The notes under the pieces were generated by a model. It had not been told where the DNA came from. It did not search any database and saw only the letters and a program-made list of their open reading frames with translations. Shown in pieces: positions 6,356 to 14,528 of a stretch of DNA of 21,792 bases (position 1 is its first letter; every line of letters starts with the position of its first letter). The stretch is from the NCBI GenBank assembly GCA_022511355.1, contig JAFLRS010000012.1, forward strand, positions 1-21,792. The letters run 5' to 3'. The translations under genes and the position numbers were made by a program. This DNA comes from Alistipes sp. Its GTDB lineage: Bacteria; Bacteroidota; Bacteroidia; Bacteroidales; Rikenellaceae.

Positions 6356-7204
6356 TCAGAGTGTTATTACGGGGGCGGAGTCCCACTCCACCTGCGAGTC
6401 GGCGGTTCGTATGTCGGTGAACCGGAAGTCGGCGAGCATCTGCCGGAGTTTCTTTTCGGCTCCGCGCAGCCCCACATACGATTTGAATTTGCGCGACAGA
6501 GGCAGTTCTCGAATTACGGGTTGTCCGGCATCCATGTCGCGCGGATGAATATAGCTCAGCATATAGCCGTTGCTTCGTGCTGTCCATCTGCGTATCAAAC
6601 CGTAGGGGAGCAGCCGGAAGTAACCGCCGCCCGAATAGATGATGTTTTGTCCGGCTATCCGTTTTGCGTTTACGGGGAACTCTTTTATTTCGGCGTTGCC
6701 GTGGCGGATTATGCACGGTTCGGCCTTTCGGATTGCGGGCATACCTCCGTGAGCGTGGTGTGCGGGGAATACCGAGCAGTCGTATTTTATGCCGAGTTCG
6801 GCGAGTACTTCGAAGGCCCAGGCTTCGCTTTCGCGTATCGAGAATCCGGGTGCGCGGAAGCACTCCACCTTTTGCCCCGTTATATCTTCGAGCAGAGCTA
6901 TCGAGTCGGCGACGTCGCGTCGGAATCGGTTGCGGTTCTGCTGCCATACGGGCTGATGCATCATGGTATGGCTGCCTGTCTGATACTTTTCGGCTATGCG
7001 GCGCACGAGTTGCGGATATTTTTTCGCCACCCATCCTATTATGAAGAAGGTGGCTGCGGTGCGGGTTTGGCCGAGTATGTCGAATATGCGTTCCATGTTG
7101 TCGTGGATGCGCACTTCATAGGAGTCCCAACGTGCCGTATTGCAAGTGGCGTCGTTGTCGAGCAGATGGAACCACTCCTCTATGTCGAAGGTGAGTATAT
7201 TCAT
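6356..7204 (-). CDS. Polysaccharide deacetylase (DUF3473-type, exosortase-locus-like)
   Basis: This 282-aa NodB-fold protein should remove N-acetyl groups from amino sugars of the operon's glycan. Residues visible: TFDIEEWF with the candidate base/metal ligand D7; the metal pair H79 and H83 in SHTMMH; R117 in FRAPGFSIRE; DCSVFPAHHAHGGMP; GGGYFRLLPY at about 192-201; and H220 in YIHPRDMD. The GGGYFRLLPY and HP-D-D-QP blocks resemble the deacetylases of exosortase (XrtA)-linked exopolysaccharide loci, with their C-terminal DUF3473 region. No signal peptide or membrane segment is present, so it may act in the cytoplasm on lipid-linked intermediates. Its ATG overlaps the acetyltransferase stop (ATGA). 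It is the last gene of the operon; the frame is open upstream to 7627 only by chance. Confidence 0.9.
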   Translation of the reverse strand: MNILTFDIEEWFHLLDNDATCNTARWDSYEVRIHDNMERIFDILGQTRTAATFFIIGWVAKKYPQLVRRIAEKYQTGSHTMMHQPVWQQNRNRFRRDVADSIALLEDITGQKVECFRAPGFSIRESEAWAFEVLAELGIKYDCSVFPAHHAHGGMPAIRKAEPCIIRHGNAEIKEFPVNAKRIAGQNIIYSGGGYFRLLPYGLIRRWTARSNGYMLSYIHPRDMDAGQPVIRELPLSRKFKSYVGLRGAEKKLRQMLADFRFTDIRTADSQVEWDSAPVITL

Positions 7205-7782
7205 GATTGCGGATGCGGGATGCGTTTTACTACTACGGCGGGCCGTCCGACGGCTATGGTCCAGTCTGGGATGTCTTTTGTCACGAGCGAGCCTGCGCCG
7301 ACCACGGCGCCTTCGCCGACGGTTACTCCGGGCATTATGAATGATTCCATGCCTATGGCGCATCCTTTTTTGAGATGTATGGGTGCGATTTTGTAGTTGA
7401 GTTTTGAGTAGTCGTCGCCTGAGCGGTAGTCTGCGAGATTGCGTTGATGACAGAGCAGTCGTGTTCCGCCGGTAATGTGGACGCGGTCTTCGACGGTAAT
7501 CATATCGGCGTGATTCATATCGAATTTCACGTGGTCGCCTATGAAGACTCCTTTTCCGACTTGTGCGCCGAGTCTGCGCAGGAGGAAAGCCCGCAGCATT
7601 CGCGGATTTACCGGTTCGAGAATCCACCAGTTCATCATACTGAGGAGCAGGGCGTGATATATGTTGCCGAAGAGTTGTCCGAAGAGTTTAGCGAAGCCGA
7701 TTTGTCCGTACTCCTCTTCCGAATAGTTGAATCCGAGTGTTTTGAGGAGTCGGTAAGCGAGGCTCAGTTTTTTCTGTTCCAT
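7201..7782 (-). CDS. Hexapeptide-repeat acetyltransferase (LbH, WcaF/MaA-like)
   Basis: This 193-aa protein has a left-handed beta-helix C-terminal domain. Imperfect hexapeptide repeats begin at about residue 73 (LGAQVGKGVFIGDHVKF) and resume at KGCAIGMESFIMPGVTVGEGAVVGAGSLVTKDIPD (139-173), ending in the usual VGRPAVVVKRI. H112 in LLCHQR is a good candidate for the catalytic His. Such enzymes O- or N-acetylate sugars from acetyl-CoA. The N-terminal 60 residues are helical, as in capsule-locus members. The start lies inside the end of the upstream GT2 gene (19-bp overlap) and the stop overlaps the deacetylase start, so the three are translationally coupled. An acetyltransferase beside a deacetylase suggests that glycan acetylation is tuned here. 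Confidence 0.9.
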   Translation of the reverse strand: MEQKKLSLAYRLLKTLGFNYSEEEYGQIGFAKLFGQLFGNIYHALLLSMMNWWILEPVNPRMLRAFLLRRLGAQVGKGVFIGDHVKFDMNHADMITVEDRVHITGGTRLLCHQRNLADYRSGDDYSKLNYKIAPIHLKKGCAIGMESFIMPGVTVGEGAVVGAGSLVTKDIPDWTIAVGRPAVVVKRIPHPQS

Positions 7783-8579
7783 ATGATAGTGAATATTTTG
7801 GGGGCGAATCGTGCGGGGAGAAGCCTGACGACGATTCTTATGGCCGCATTGATGCAGAGGTCGGTTGCGGAGTAGAATCCCATGTTGCGGAACTCTTTCA
7901 TGCAGCGGAGTTCGGTTTTGAGGTAGCGGGTTCCTTGTCGTCGGGCTATTTGTGCGGGGTTGGTTCTCACGTAGTAGAGGATTTCCTGGATATTGTGGAA
8001 TCTTGCTCCCGAGAGAATCATTCTGACCCACAGATGATAATCTTCGTAGAGGTTTCGAGCCTGATAGTTGCCGGCTGCGAGAACCGCGCTTTTGCGCATG
8101 AATGCGGCGGCATGACATACGGGCGAACGCCGTCGGGCGAGTTTGGTTATTTCCTGATGGGTTTCGGGCCGACGTTTCACGGCTGTCGGGTTGTCGGGCG
8201 AGGCGTCGAATATGAGTGACCAGCAGCTCACCACGTCGTAGCCGCGGCCGATGGCTTCGAGTTGTTTTTCGAAGCGGTCGGCGGGCATCGAATCGTCGCT
8301 GTCCATGCGTGCGACATATTCGTGCGAGCAGTGCAGGATGCCTTTTGCGAGAGAGGGTCCGAGTCCGAGGTTGTGCGGGTTTTTTACGATTTTGAATATA
8401 GGATGACGCTTGCGGCATTCATCCACGACGGCATGGAGTGCGTCGGTCAGCGGACCGTCTTCGACGAGTACTATTTCGGCCGGCAGTACGGTTTGGGCGA
8501 ATATGCTGTCGAGAGCTTCGCTGAGATATTGCGGCGACTCTTTGCAGTAGAGCGACATCAATACCGAGAATGGAGCCAT
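7764..8579 (-). CDS. GT2 family glycosyltransferase
   Basis: This 271-aa protein has a GT-A fold. The N-terminal strand FSVLMSLYCKE is followed by VEDG (39-42), which binds the nucleotide, then the DxD motif as RMDSDD (91-96). A later acceptor/catalytic region YEDYHLWVRM lies near residue 182. It resembles the AmsE/WbbN-like branch of GT2, with the NPHNLGLGPSLAKGI block typical of that branch. A hydrophobic, Arg-rich C-terminus (IRIVVRLLPARFAPK) may contact the membrane. It starts 2 bp after the GT4 stop and overlaps the acetyltransferase start. Role: adds one sugar of the repeat unit; donor unknown. The frame is open upstream to 8924, but the conserved region begins at the ATG at 8579. Confidence 0.93.
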   Translation of the reverse strand: MAPFSVLMSLYCKESPQYLSEALDSIFAQTVLPAEIVLVEDGPLTDALHAVVDECRKRHPIFKIVKNPHNLGLGPSLAKGILHCSHEYVARMDSDDSMPADRFEKQLEAIGRGYDVVSCWSLIFDASPDNPTAVKRRPETHQEITKLARRRSPVCHAAAFMRKSAVLAAGNYQARNLYEDYHLWVRMILSGARFHNIQEILYYVRTNPAQIARRQGTRYLKTELRCMKEFRNMGFYSATDLCINAAIRIVVRLLPARFAPKIFTIIWNRKN

Positions 8580-8581
8580 TG

Positions 8582-9631
8582 TCACGGTTTTGTATATTGG
8601 TTGCAGTAGTTGCGGGCCATCACATCGGCCGTGAGTTGTTGTTCGTATCGGTGTCGGATGTTGCGTCCGAGGCTCTCTTTGCGGCATTGTGCCGTGCGTA
8701 TCTGTCGGGCGAGATGACGTGTATCGTCGAGACGGTAGAACAGGGCATCGGGTTCTGCGATTACGGATTTCAGCAGGGGGATATCCGAGAGTACGACGGG
8801 CAGTCCGTAGGCGGCGGCTTCTATGAGCGCGAGCGGGAAACCTTCGGAGTAGGAGCAGAGTACGAATACGTCGAATTGCGAGAGGTAGTCGGAGGCGTTC
8901 TTCCGATAGCCGAGCCACAGACACCGTTCCGCCACGCCGTGTTTGAGGGCGAGTTTTTTAAGTTCCTGCATTTGCGGACCGTCACCCACGGCGACGTAGG
9001 CGAAGTCGGGGAGATATTTCAGAGCCTCGACAATCTGATGCAGACCTTTTCCGCCGACGATTCGCGATATGCTGCCGGCGATTTTGTATTTTTTCCGCAG
9101 CCGGGCTATTTTGAGTGCATCTTCTGTGTCGGCAATGGAGTTGCGGGGGCAGATGTTGCGTCCGTTGTGTATTACTGCTGCCTTGTTGCGGATTTTTCGC
9201 GGCAGCGAGCGGAAAATGTCGTCATTGAGAACCGCCACCGTGTGAAATGCTTTTATGGCGAATCGCCACAGGAGCGACTGGGCGAAGGCTCTGAGCGGAT
9301 TGTATACGAGTCGGTGGGCGTGTCGGGATACGGGCTGATGCAGGGTGGTTACGAGTTTCACCGAATCGGGGATATGCCGGCGGAGAGCATGAAAACGTAT
9401 GTAGCAGTCGGGTCTCAGACAATGTGAGTGGATTATGTCCCATTGTCCGAAGTCGATGGCCTGCCGGAATGAGATTCGTTCGGCGGGGCACGGCATGGTG
9501 AGCCGGCGGATGTCGTCGAAGTAGAATATTTTGCAGATGTGTCCCATTGCGATGAGCGCGGCGGAGAGTTCTTTGACCACGATGCAGGGGCCGGTATCGG
9601 CCTGCGAGGGTATGATGAATGCGATTCTCAT
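8582..9631 (-). CDS. GT4 family glycosyltransferase
   Basis: This 349-aa protein has the GT-B fold of retaining GT4 enzymes. The N-terminal domain starts MRIAFIIPSQADTGPCIVVKELS with DIIHSHC (65-71). The linker contains AVIHNGRN (152-159), and the C-terminal domain has SRIVGGKGLHQIVEAL, AVGDGPQMQEL and the EX7E signature EGFPLALIEAAAYGLPVV (E263, E271). This would add one sugar to the lipid-linked repeat at the cytoplasmic face. Its ATG overlaps the stop of the upstream GT2 gene (ATGA) and its own stop is 2 bp before the next GT2. Donor sugar unknown. Confidence 0.94.
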   Translation of the reverse strand: MRIAFIIPSQADTGPCIVVKELSAALIAMGHICKIFYFDDIRRLTMPCPAERISFRQAIDFGQWDIIHSHCLRPDCYIRFHALRRHIPDSVKLVTTLHQPVSRHAHRLVYNPLRAFAQSLLWRFAIKAFHTVAVLNDDIFRSLPRKIRNKAAVIHNGRNICPRNSIADTEDALKIARLRKKYKIAGSISRIVGGKGLHQIVEALKYLPDFAYVAVGDGPQMQELKKLALKHGVAERCLWLGYRKNASDYLSQFDVFVLCSYSEGFPLALIEAAAYGLPVVLSDIPLLKSVIAEPDALFYRLDDTRHLARQIRTAQCRKESLGRNIRHRYEQQLTADVMARNYCNQYTKP

Positions 9632-10581
9632 TTGAACAGATGTTTGACTTTTACTCCTATTCGGGCGTATGCGCGCAGGGGGACGGCTCCTGCGGCGGCT
9701 GCGGCGAGGGTCATGCGGTCCTGAAGGGGTATGTTTCGCGTCGGCGCATCGATTTTTTTAATGCGTTCCAATGCGGTTTTGTCGCCGTTGCCTGTACCCC
9801 ATCTTTTGAGCAGTCCGGCTTTGATTCTTGCTGCGGCATTTCTGACCGCTTCGGGGTAAATGTTGCCGAAGTGTTGTTTCAGAATGTCGAGTACGGCAAT
9901 CTGGTCGTCTATGTCTTTGACTTTGAATATGCGTGTCGAGGAGGAGTCGTTGTAGTGGATGTAGTTGTATAGACAGCAGGGCATCGATACTGTTTTGTAG
10001 GATTTGTGAAGCAGCAGGGCTTTGGCCGCATAATCTTCGCCGTAGGCGAGCCCGTCGATAAATGCGATTCCCTCTTCGGTGAAGAGTTCGCGTCTGTAGA
10101 TTCCGCCGCAAACGCCTACGGGCATACGTCGTTCTATTACATTAATCGTGTATTCGTTTTTTGTTGCGCATACGGGTTGCAGTTCCGCCACGGTTTTGTC
10201 TTTGAAGAGATGTTTCAGTCCGAAGAGGACGGCATCGGCATCGCTTTCGTCGATTATTTCCGCGGTTTTCTGCACGCATTCTGGTTCGAGATAGTCGTCC
10301 GAATCCACAAACATCACATATTCGCCCGAAGCTGCGGCGAGGGCGGTATTGCGGGCGGCCGATACTCCGCGATTGTGTTCGTGCGTTAATATTTTCACGT
10401 TCGGTTTTCTTGCGGGGAATTTTTCCGCCGTATTGTTCAGGATGCGGATGCTGTCGTCGGGCGAGCAGTCGTCCACGAATATAAATTCCATATCGTCGTA
10501 TGTCTGCCCGAATAATGATTCGGCGCATCGTGCGATGTACTTTTCGACGCCGTAAACCGGCACTAAAACAGAAACGGTCAT
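9628..10581 (-). CDS. GT2 family glycosyltransferase
   Basis: This 317-aa protein has a canonical GT2 N-terminal domain: SVLVPVYGVEKYIARC, then FIFVDDCSPDDS (34-45), NRGVSAARNTAL (70-81) and the DxD as FVDSDDYLEP (91-100). The second half, with AYGEDYAAKALLLHK, is also typical. The real start is the ATG at 10581, which overlaps the polymerase stop (ATGA) and begins MTVSVLVPVYG; the open extension to 10635 is not used. The C-terminus is basic (ARIGVKVKHLFK), as in membrane-associated members. It probably adds a sugar to the repeat unit on undecaprenyl diphosphate. Confidence 0.94.
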   Translation of the reverse strand: MTVSVLVPVYGVEKYIARCAESLFGQTYDDMEFIFVDDCSPDDSIRILNNTAEKFPARKPNVKILTHEHNRGVSAARNTALAAASGEYVMFVDSDDYLEPECVQKTAEIIDESDADAVLFGLKHLFKDKTVAELQPVCATKNEYTINVIERRMPVGVCGGIYRRELFTEEGIAFIDGLAYGEDYAAKALLLHKSYKTVSMPCCLYNYIHYNDSSSTRIFKVKDIDDQIAVLDILKQHFGNIYPEAVRNAAARIKAGLLKRWGTGNGDKTALERIKKIDAPTRNIPLQDRMTLAAAAAGAVPLRAYARIGVKVKHLFK

Positions 10582-11831
10582 AATCGATATTGAAACATAG
10601 GCAGCCCTTCCGAGTCGAGATTCTGCTGCAGCCACTTTTCGTCGTAGGTATTGGCGAGAATCAGGGGTGCGGGTTTATAGATGAATTGATGCAGTCGGCT
10701 TGCGGCGAGGAAACGGCGATGGGCGTAGATGGTGGCGGCGAAGGAGAGGGCGGAGAGGCCGAGGGCCGTTTTAAGACAGAGGCGGCGGAATCGGTCGGGA
10801 GAGAATGTTTGCATACAGAGGAACAGGAGCAGCATTGTTTCCACGTTCACGAATCGTTCCTGAATGATGGGGAATTTGACTGTTACTCCGAGCATGAGCA
10901 TTCCGAGTGCGGCTATGCCGGCGAGGGTATGGCGGTTTCGCCACGGTACGGCGAATGCGTATGCGGACAGGGGGATAAGCGGCAGGTAGGTGAGATATAT
11001 GTAGATAAATGCATTCTGATTCATGAAGCCGTCGAAGACATCCTGTCCGTAGTTGCCGTTTATGTATGCGTTGAGATGATGCGACACCTCCTGTTCTCCG
11101 ACGAAAAGTGCGAGCAGTCGGTCGAATACGAGGGCGGATACGGTCCATCCGGCGAGGAACAGAGCTGTTGTCAGGGTTTTGGAGAGTCTGAAGCGGGTAA
11201 GATAGAGCAGTGCGGCGCCGACGGCGAAACCCGTAATGGCGAAGTGCATGAATATGGCTGCGGCGGCGAAGAGCAGTCCGAGTTTGCGGTCTTTGGCGAA
11301 GAGCAGATATGCGCCGGTTGTGAAAATGGTTGCGGCGAAGAGCCAGCGCAGACCGATTATCAGCGTGAAGTAGCGATAGTTGAGGCACAGCAGCAGGAGG
11401 AATGCGAGCCGGTACCGGTTGTTGTCGAGGACGCGGTTGGTGCGGCAAATGTCGTTGAAGATGCGGAATATCATCTGAAGCGAGGCCACGGTTATGAGGA
11501 ACCGTTCCATTTCGAACGATATTCCTGTTTTGGCGCACATCATATTCAGACAAGCGAGTCCCATATCCATGCCCGAATCCTGCAATACGTTGTTCCATGT
11601 TTGTGTTCGGCAGGCGAGATAGTCGAGATAGTGCCGGTAGCTGTCCGACACGGGCGGAAACAGGACGGTAAAGAGTCCCATCCACAGCGAGAGCAGCAGG
11701 AATGCATATTTGCGTCCTCTGTATACTTCGTAGAGTATGAAGGGGAGGGCGCCCAGAGGGTAGAGTATGAGGAGCAGTGCGAGCAATGCTCTGTTGGTTT
11801 TTTCGGTTGCGGACAAGCCGATGGCTGTCAT
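10578..11831 (-). CDS. EpsG-like/Wzy-type polysaccharide polymerase
   Basis: This 417-aa integral membrane protein has many hydrophobic segments (about 10-12 by eye), for example ALLALLLILYPLGALPFILYE and LAFLLLLCLNYRYF. A periplasmic-loop block PPVSDSYRHYLDYL near residues 60-73 resembles the D-x-x-x-Y motif of EpsG proteins, and GLRWLFAATIFTTGAYLL is also EpsG-like. EpsG/Wzy proteins polymerise lipid-linked repeat units outside the inner membrane. The position between a flippase and glycosyltransferases agrees. The gene begins 6 bp after the flippase stop and its own stop overlaps the next GT2 start. EpsG families are poorly conserved, so the assignment leans on topology and context. Confidence 0.85.
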   Translation of the reverse strand: MTAIGLSATEKTNRALLALLLILYPLGALPFILYEVYRGRKYAFLLLSLWMGLFTVLFPPVSDSYRHYLDYLACRTQTWNNVLQDSGMDMGLACLNMMCAKTGISFEMERFLITVASLQMIFRIFNDICRTNRVLDNNRYRLAFLLLLCLNYRYFTLIIGLRWLFAATIFTTGAYLLFAKDRKLGLLFAAAAIFMHFAITGFAVGAALLYLTRFRLSKTLTTALFLAGWTVSALVFDRLLALFVGEQEVSHHLNAYINGNYGQDVFDGFMNQNAFIYIYLTYLPLIPLSAYAFAVPWRNRHTLAGIAALGMLMLGVTVKFPIIQERFVNVETMLLLFLCMQTFSPDRFRRLCLKTALGLSALSFAATIYAHRRFLAASRLHQFIYKPAPLILANTYDEKWLQQNLDSEGLPMFQYRL

Positions 11832-11837
11832 TGCGTT

Positions 11838-13388
11838 TCAGTTTTTGACGGAAGGTTTGAGTCTGCGGAGTCGAGCGAAGAAGCGGTCGATTCCGCACTT
11901 TGCGGCCCATAGGGCAGCTGTAAGCGGCAGGGTGAACACTCCGAGTGCGGCTGTTGTGTAAAGGAGCAGATTCCGCACGCTTTGCGACGGGTCTGCGGGG
12001 AAGAGCTTCAGCAGGCGGTATGATATGAATGCGGTTGCGGCGGTTATTGCCATATGTTTGGCATATATGGCGAGATAGCGTCGGTATCCCTGTTTGAGAT
12101 TGATTGCGAAGAGGAACAGGGGTTTCCAGCCGAGGACTATGACCAGCAGACTTATGAGTACTCCGCAGAGGATGCCGTTGAGGCCGAACAGATGTCCGAG
12201 CAGTATGGAGAGGCCCACATTTATGGCGGCTTCGGTCAGTGGGGCCCACACGTCGTAGTAGAAACCGTAGGCATTCAGATATGATTCGACGGAGTATCGC
12301 GACACGTTTATGAACAGTATGGCGGTGAGTATGCCGAGAGTGGAGTCGGGGAGCAGATAGTCATGGCCGAGCCACAGCGTGACGAAGGGTTGTGCGAGGA
12401 TGAAGAATCCGAACGCTATGACTGCTGCTATGAGGAATCTCACGCAGAACAGTTCTTCGAAAACCGCCATAATTTTTTGTATGTCGCCCTCCGCGACCAG
12501 ATTTCCTATTCCGGCGGTGAGTCCGTTCGAGAGTGCGCCTGCGAGGGTTATGAGTCCTGTCACGACAAGCATATAGTTGCCGTATACGGCCACTGCGGTC
12601 AATGATAGGAATGCGTAGATAATGAGCGGCGAGGTTTGGGTGAGTGCGAAGTTGCCTATTTTGTGCAGGAACAGCTGTTTGATTTTGGTTCCGGTGGCGG
12701 GGTATGCGGCATTGAGTTCTTTGAGCGGCCGCGGAGTGTTTTTGAGGAAGGGGTATGTATTTTTGACGGTTCGGTGGAGTACGAATGACCCTATGACCGC
12801 GAAGAGGGCTTCTGTAACCAACCACCACAGATAACCGTTTTCGAACGATTTCACCGCGGTTATCTGCAGTATGAGTTTGGCCGACATGGCGGCTTTGTAG
12901 CTGTATTGAATTTTGTACTCTTTCTGGTCGGCGGAGAGCAGCACCTGTTTGTAGTTCACGAAGTATCCGAGCAGTGCGCTGAAGAGCAGCACTCCGAACG
13001 ATGCGTAGGCGTACCATAGGGGCAGCTGCATTTTTGCGAAGATAAGAGGGAAGAAGGCCATAAGCGCGAGGGCGGCAGCCATTACGATGCAGGCTATGCG
13101 GCGGTAGAGTTTGCCTTGGAGCGAGAGTATGTCGTTTATGGCCTGCCGGTCATTGCGGTAGAGCGGGGCATAGAGCGAGAATCCCACGGCGGCGCCTATT
13201 CCCGATTCGGCGAGATTTAGGAACTGCAGCATATTCGAGGCGGTGGTGTTGAGGCCGAGGATGTCGGAGCCGAGCCTGTCGAGGAATATTTTTCGCGAGA
13301 AGAATTGCAGTATCAGGTTAATGGCGTAGAATACCAGCGCGATACTGCTGTTTTTCAAGCTTTTGGCAGTGCGTGAGTTGCTGTGCAT
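11838..13388 (-). CDS. Wzx-type lipid-linked oligosaccharide flippase
   Basis: This 516-aa protein has 12-14 hydrophobic segments and the layout of polysaccharide-export MATE-like flippases. The N-terminus includes SIALVFYAINLILQFFSRKIF and GSDILGLNTTASNMLQFLNL. The sequence AESGIGAAVGFSLYAPL (about 63-79) is a typical Wzx loop, and an Asn/Arg-rich region NDRQAIND follows. It would move the undecaprenyl-diphosphate repeat unit from the cytoplasmic to the periplasmic face. The real start is the ATG at 13388, 34 bp inside the end of the WecA-like gene. The much longer open frame above this position is a shadow of that gene. A basic tail (ARLRRLKPSVKN) ends the protein. Confidence 0.92.
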   Translation of the reverse strand: MHSNSRTAKSLKNSSIALVFYAINLILQFFSRKIFLDRLGSDILGLNTTASNMLQFLNLAESGIGAAVGFSLYAPLYRNDRQAINDILSLQGKLYRRIACIVMAAALALMAFFPLIFAKMQLPLWYAYASFGVLLFSALLGYFVNYKQVLLSADQKEYKIQYSYKAAMSAKLILQITAVKSFENGYLWWLVTEALFAVIGSFVLHRTVKNTYPFLKNTPRPLKELNAAYPATGTKIKQLFLHKIGNFALTQTSPLIIYAFLSLTAVAVYGNYMLVVTGLITLAGALSNGLTAGIGNLVAEGDIQKIMAVFEELFCVRFLIAAVIAFGFFILAQPFVTLWLGHDYLLPDSTLGILTAILFINVSRYSVESYLNAYGFYYDVWAPLTEAAINVGLSILLGHLFGLNGILCGVLISLLVIVLGWKPLFLFAINLKQGYRRYLAIYAKHMAITAATAFISYRLLKLFPADPSQSVRNLLLYTTAALGVFTLPLTAALWAAKCGIDRFFARLRRLKPSVKN

Positions 13389-14470
13389 GATTTGTTTTTC
13401 CGCAGTTTTATTACTGCCTGCGCCCACATATAGATTCCGAGTGTGGCGAGTGTGGCTGCTGCGGTTACGGCCCAGAATTGCGTTCCGATGGAGCATCCGA
13501 ACTTGTAGAGTGCATACCATATGGCCACTATGGCCAGATTGAGCATGAGGATAGTGGCTGTTGTGGCTATGTGTGAGAATCCGAGTCCGATGAATGCGTG
13601 ATGCAGATGCCTTTTGTCGGGGGTGAAGGGCGATGTTCCGCGGATTATGCGTGTAGTCATTACCCGCAGTGTGTCGAATACGGGTATTGCGAGTACGGCG
13701 AGTGTAAAGGGGATGAGTCCTACGGTGCAGGTATTGTTTCCGACGGCGGTTTGGCCGTTGTCGCCGTTGAGGATTTCCAGCACGAAGAGCGACATAATCA
13801 TACCCATGAGCAGAGTTCCGCCGTCGCCAATGAACATTTTGGAGCTGTGTCCGAAGACGTTGTGGAGGAAGAAGGGTATAAGACCTCCGATGCAGGCGGC
13901 GGTAAGGCCGGCCATCATCATGTTGTCGGTTTGCAGGAAGAATATTCCGAAGAGGGTGCAGGCCATTATGCAGAATCCCGAAGCCAGACCGTCCACGCCG
14001 TCGATAAGGTTTATGGCGTTGATTATTCCGACCGATGCGACCACGGTGAGCAGTATGCAGCACCATCGCGGGAGGGAGTATATGCCCCAGAGTCCGTGCA
14101 GTCCCGATACGATGTAACCTCCGATGAATATGGCTGCGATTGCGAGAGCTGTTTCTATTGCGAATCTGAGTCGCGGAGTCAGTCCTATTATGTCGTCCAT
14201 GGTGCCGGTGTAGAGCATTATGGTGAGCAGGGCGAAGATTGTAATGAGTCGGTTGCAGTCGCAGAAGGGCACGGTGCATCCCATTCCGACCACTATTCCG
14301 AAGAACACAGCCACGCCGCCGAGTACGGGTACGGGGGCGTGTTGCAGTTTGCGTTTGTCGGGGTTGTCGGTTATGCCTTTTCGTCGTGCGATGGCGACCA
14401 TTTTGGGGTGCAGCCACAGTACGGCGAGGAACGCGACAGCGAACACCGCGAGTAACCATAATTGAGACAT
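13355..14470 (-). CDS. WecA/MraY-family undecaprenyl-phosphate sugar-1-phosphate transferase
   Basis: This 371-aa polytopic enzyme transfers a sugar-1-phosphate (probably GlcNAc-1-P or a relative) from UDP-sugar to undecaprenyl phosphate, starting the repeat unit. Motifs: VLGGVAVFFG (49-58); the metal-binding pair D92 D93 in GTMDDIIGL; NAINLIDGVDGLA (151-163) with D157 and D160; FIGDGG (213-218); and the cytoplasmic loop RHLHHAFIGLGFSH (287-300), which is the WecA-type His motif rather than the MraY one. About 10-11 membrane segments surround these. It starts 58 bp after the upxY stop, and its end overlaps the flippase by 34 bp. The Ala/Lys/Thr-rich C-terminal tail is variable. Confidence 0.95.
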   Translation of the reverse strand: MSQLWLLAVFAVAFLAVLWLHPKMVAIARRKGITDNPDKRKLQHAPVPVLGGVAVFFGIVVGMGCTVPFCDCNRLITIFALLTIMLYTGTMDDIIGLTPRLRFAIETALAIAAIFIGGYIVSGLHGLWGIYSLPRWCCILLTVVASVGIINAINLIDGVDGLASGFCIMACTLFGIFFLQTDNMMMAGLTAACIGGLIPFFLHNVFGHSSKMFIGDGGTLLMGMIMSLFVLEILNGDNGQTAVGNNTCTVGLIPFTLAVLAIPVFDTLRVMTTRIIRGTSPFTPDKRHLHHAFIGLGFSHIATTATILMLNLAIVAIWYALYKFGCSIGTQFWAVTAAATLATLGIYMWAQAVIKLRKNKSCTATHALPKA

Positions 14471-14528
14471 GGCCTTTCGGATTTTACGATTTTAATATTT
14501 CGGATGTATTGCGGAGCGGGTTTGCGGC

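Noticed and set aside
6353..7396. 347-residue plus-strand open frame opposite the deacetylase
   Set aside because: The minus strand carries clear deacetylase and acetyltransferase motifs; the plus frame has none.
7201..8418. Long minus-strand open frame extending the acetyltransferase by over 200 residues
   Set aside because: The upstream part is Arg/Pro-rich shadow translation of the GT2 gene; family homology starts at the ATG at 7782.
10590..11912. 440-residue plus-strand open frame opposite the polymerase
   Set aside because: Composition is Glu/Gly/Cys-rich with no motifs, as expected for antisense of a membrane protein; no promoter or coding context on that strand.
11838..14459. 873-residue open frame suggesting a fused giant protein
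   Set aside because: The first ~357 codons are antiregister translation of the WecA-like gene; the flippase homology starts at 13388.
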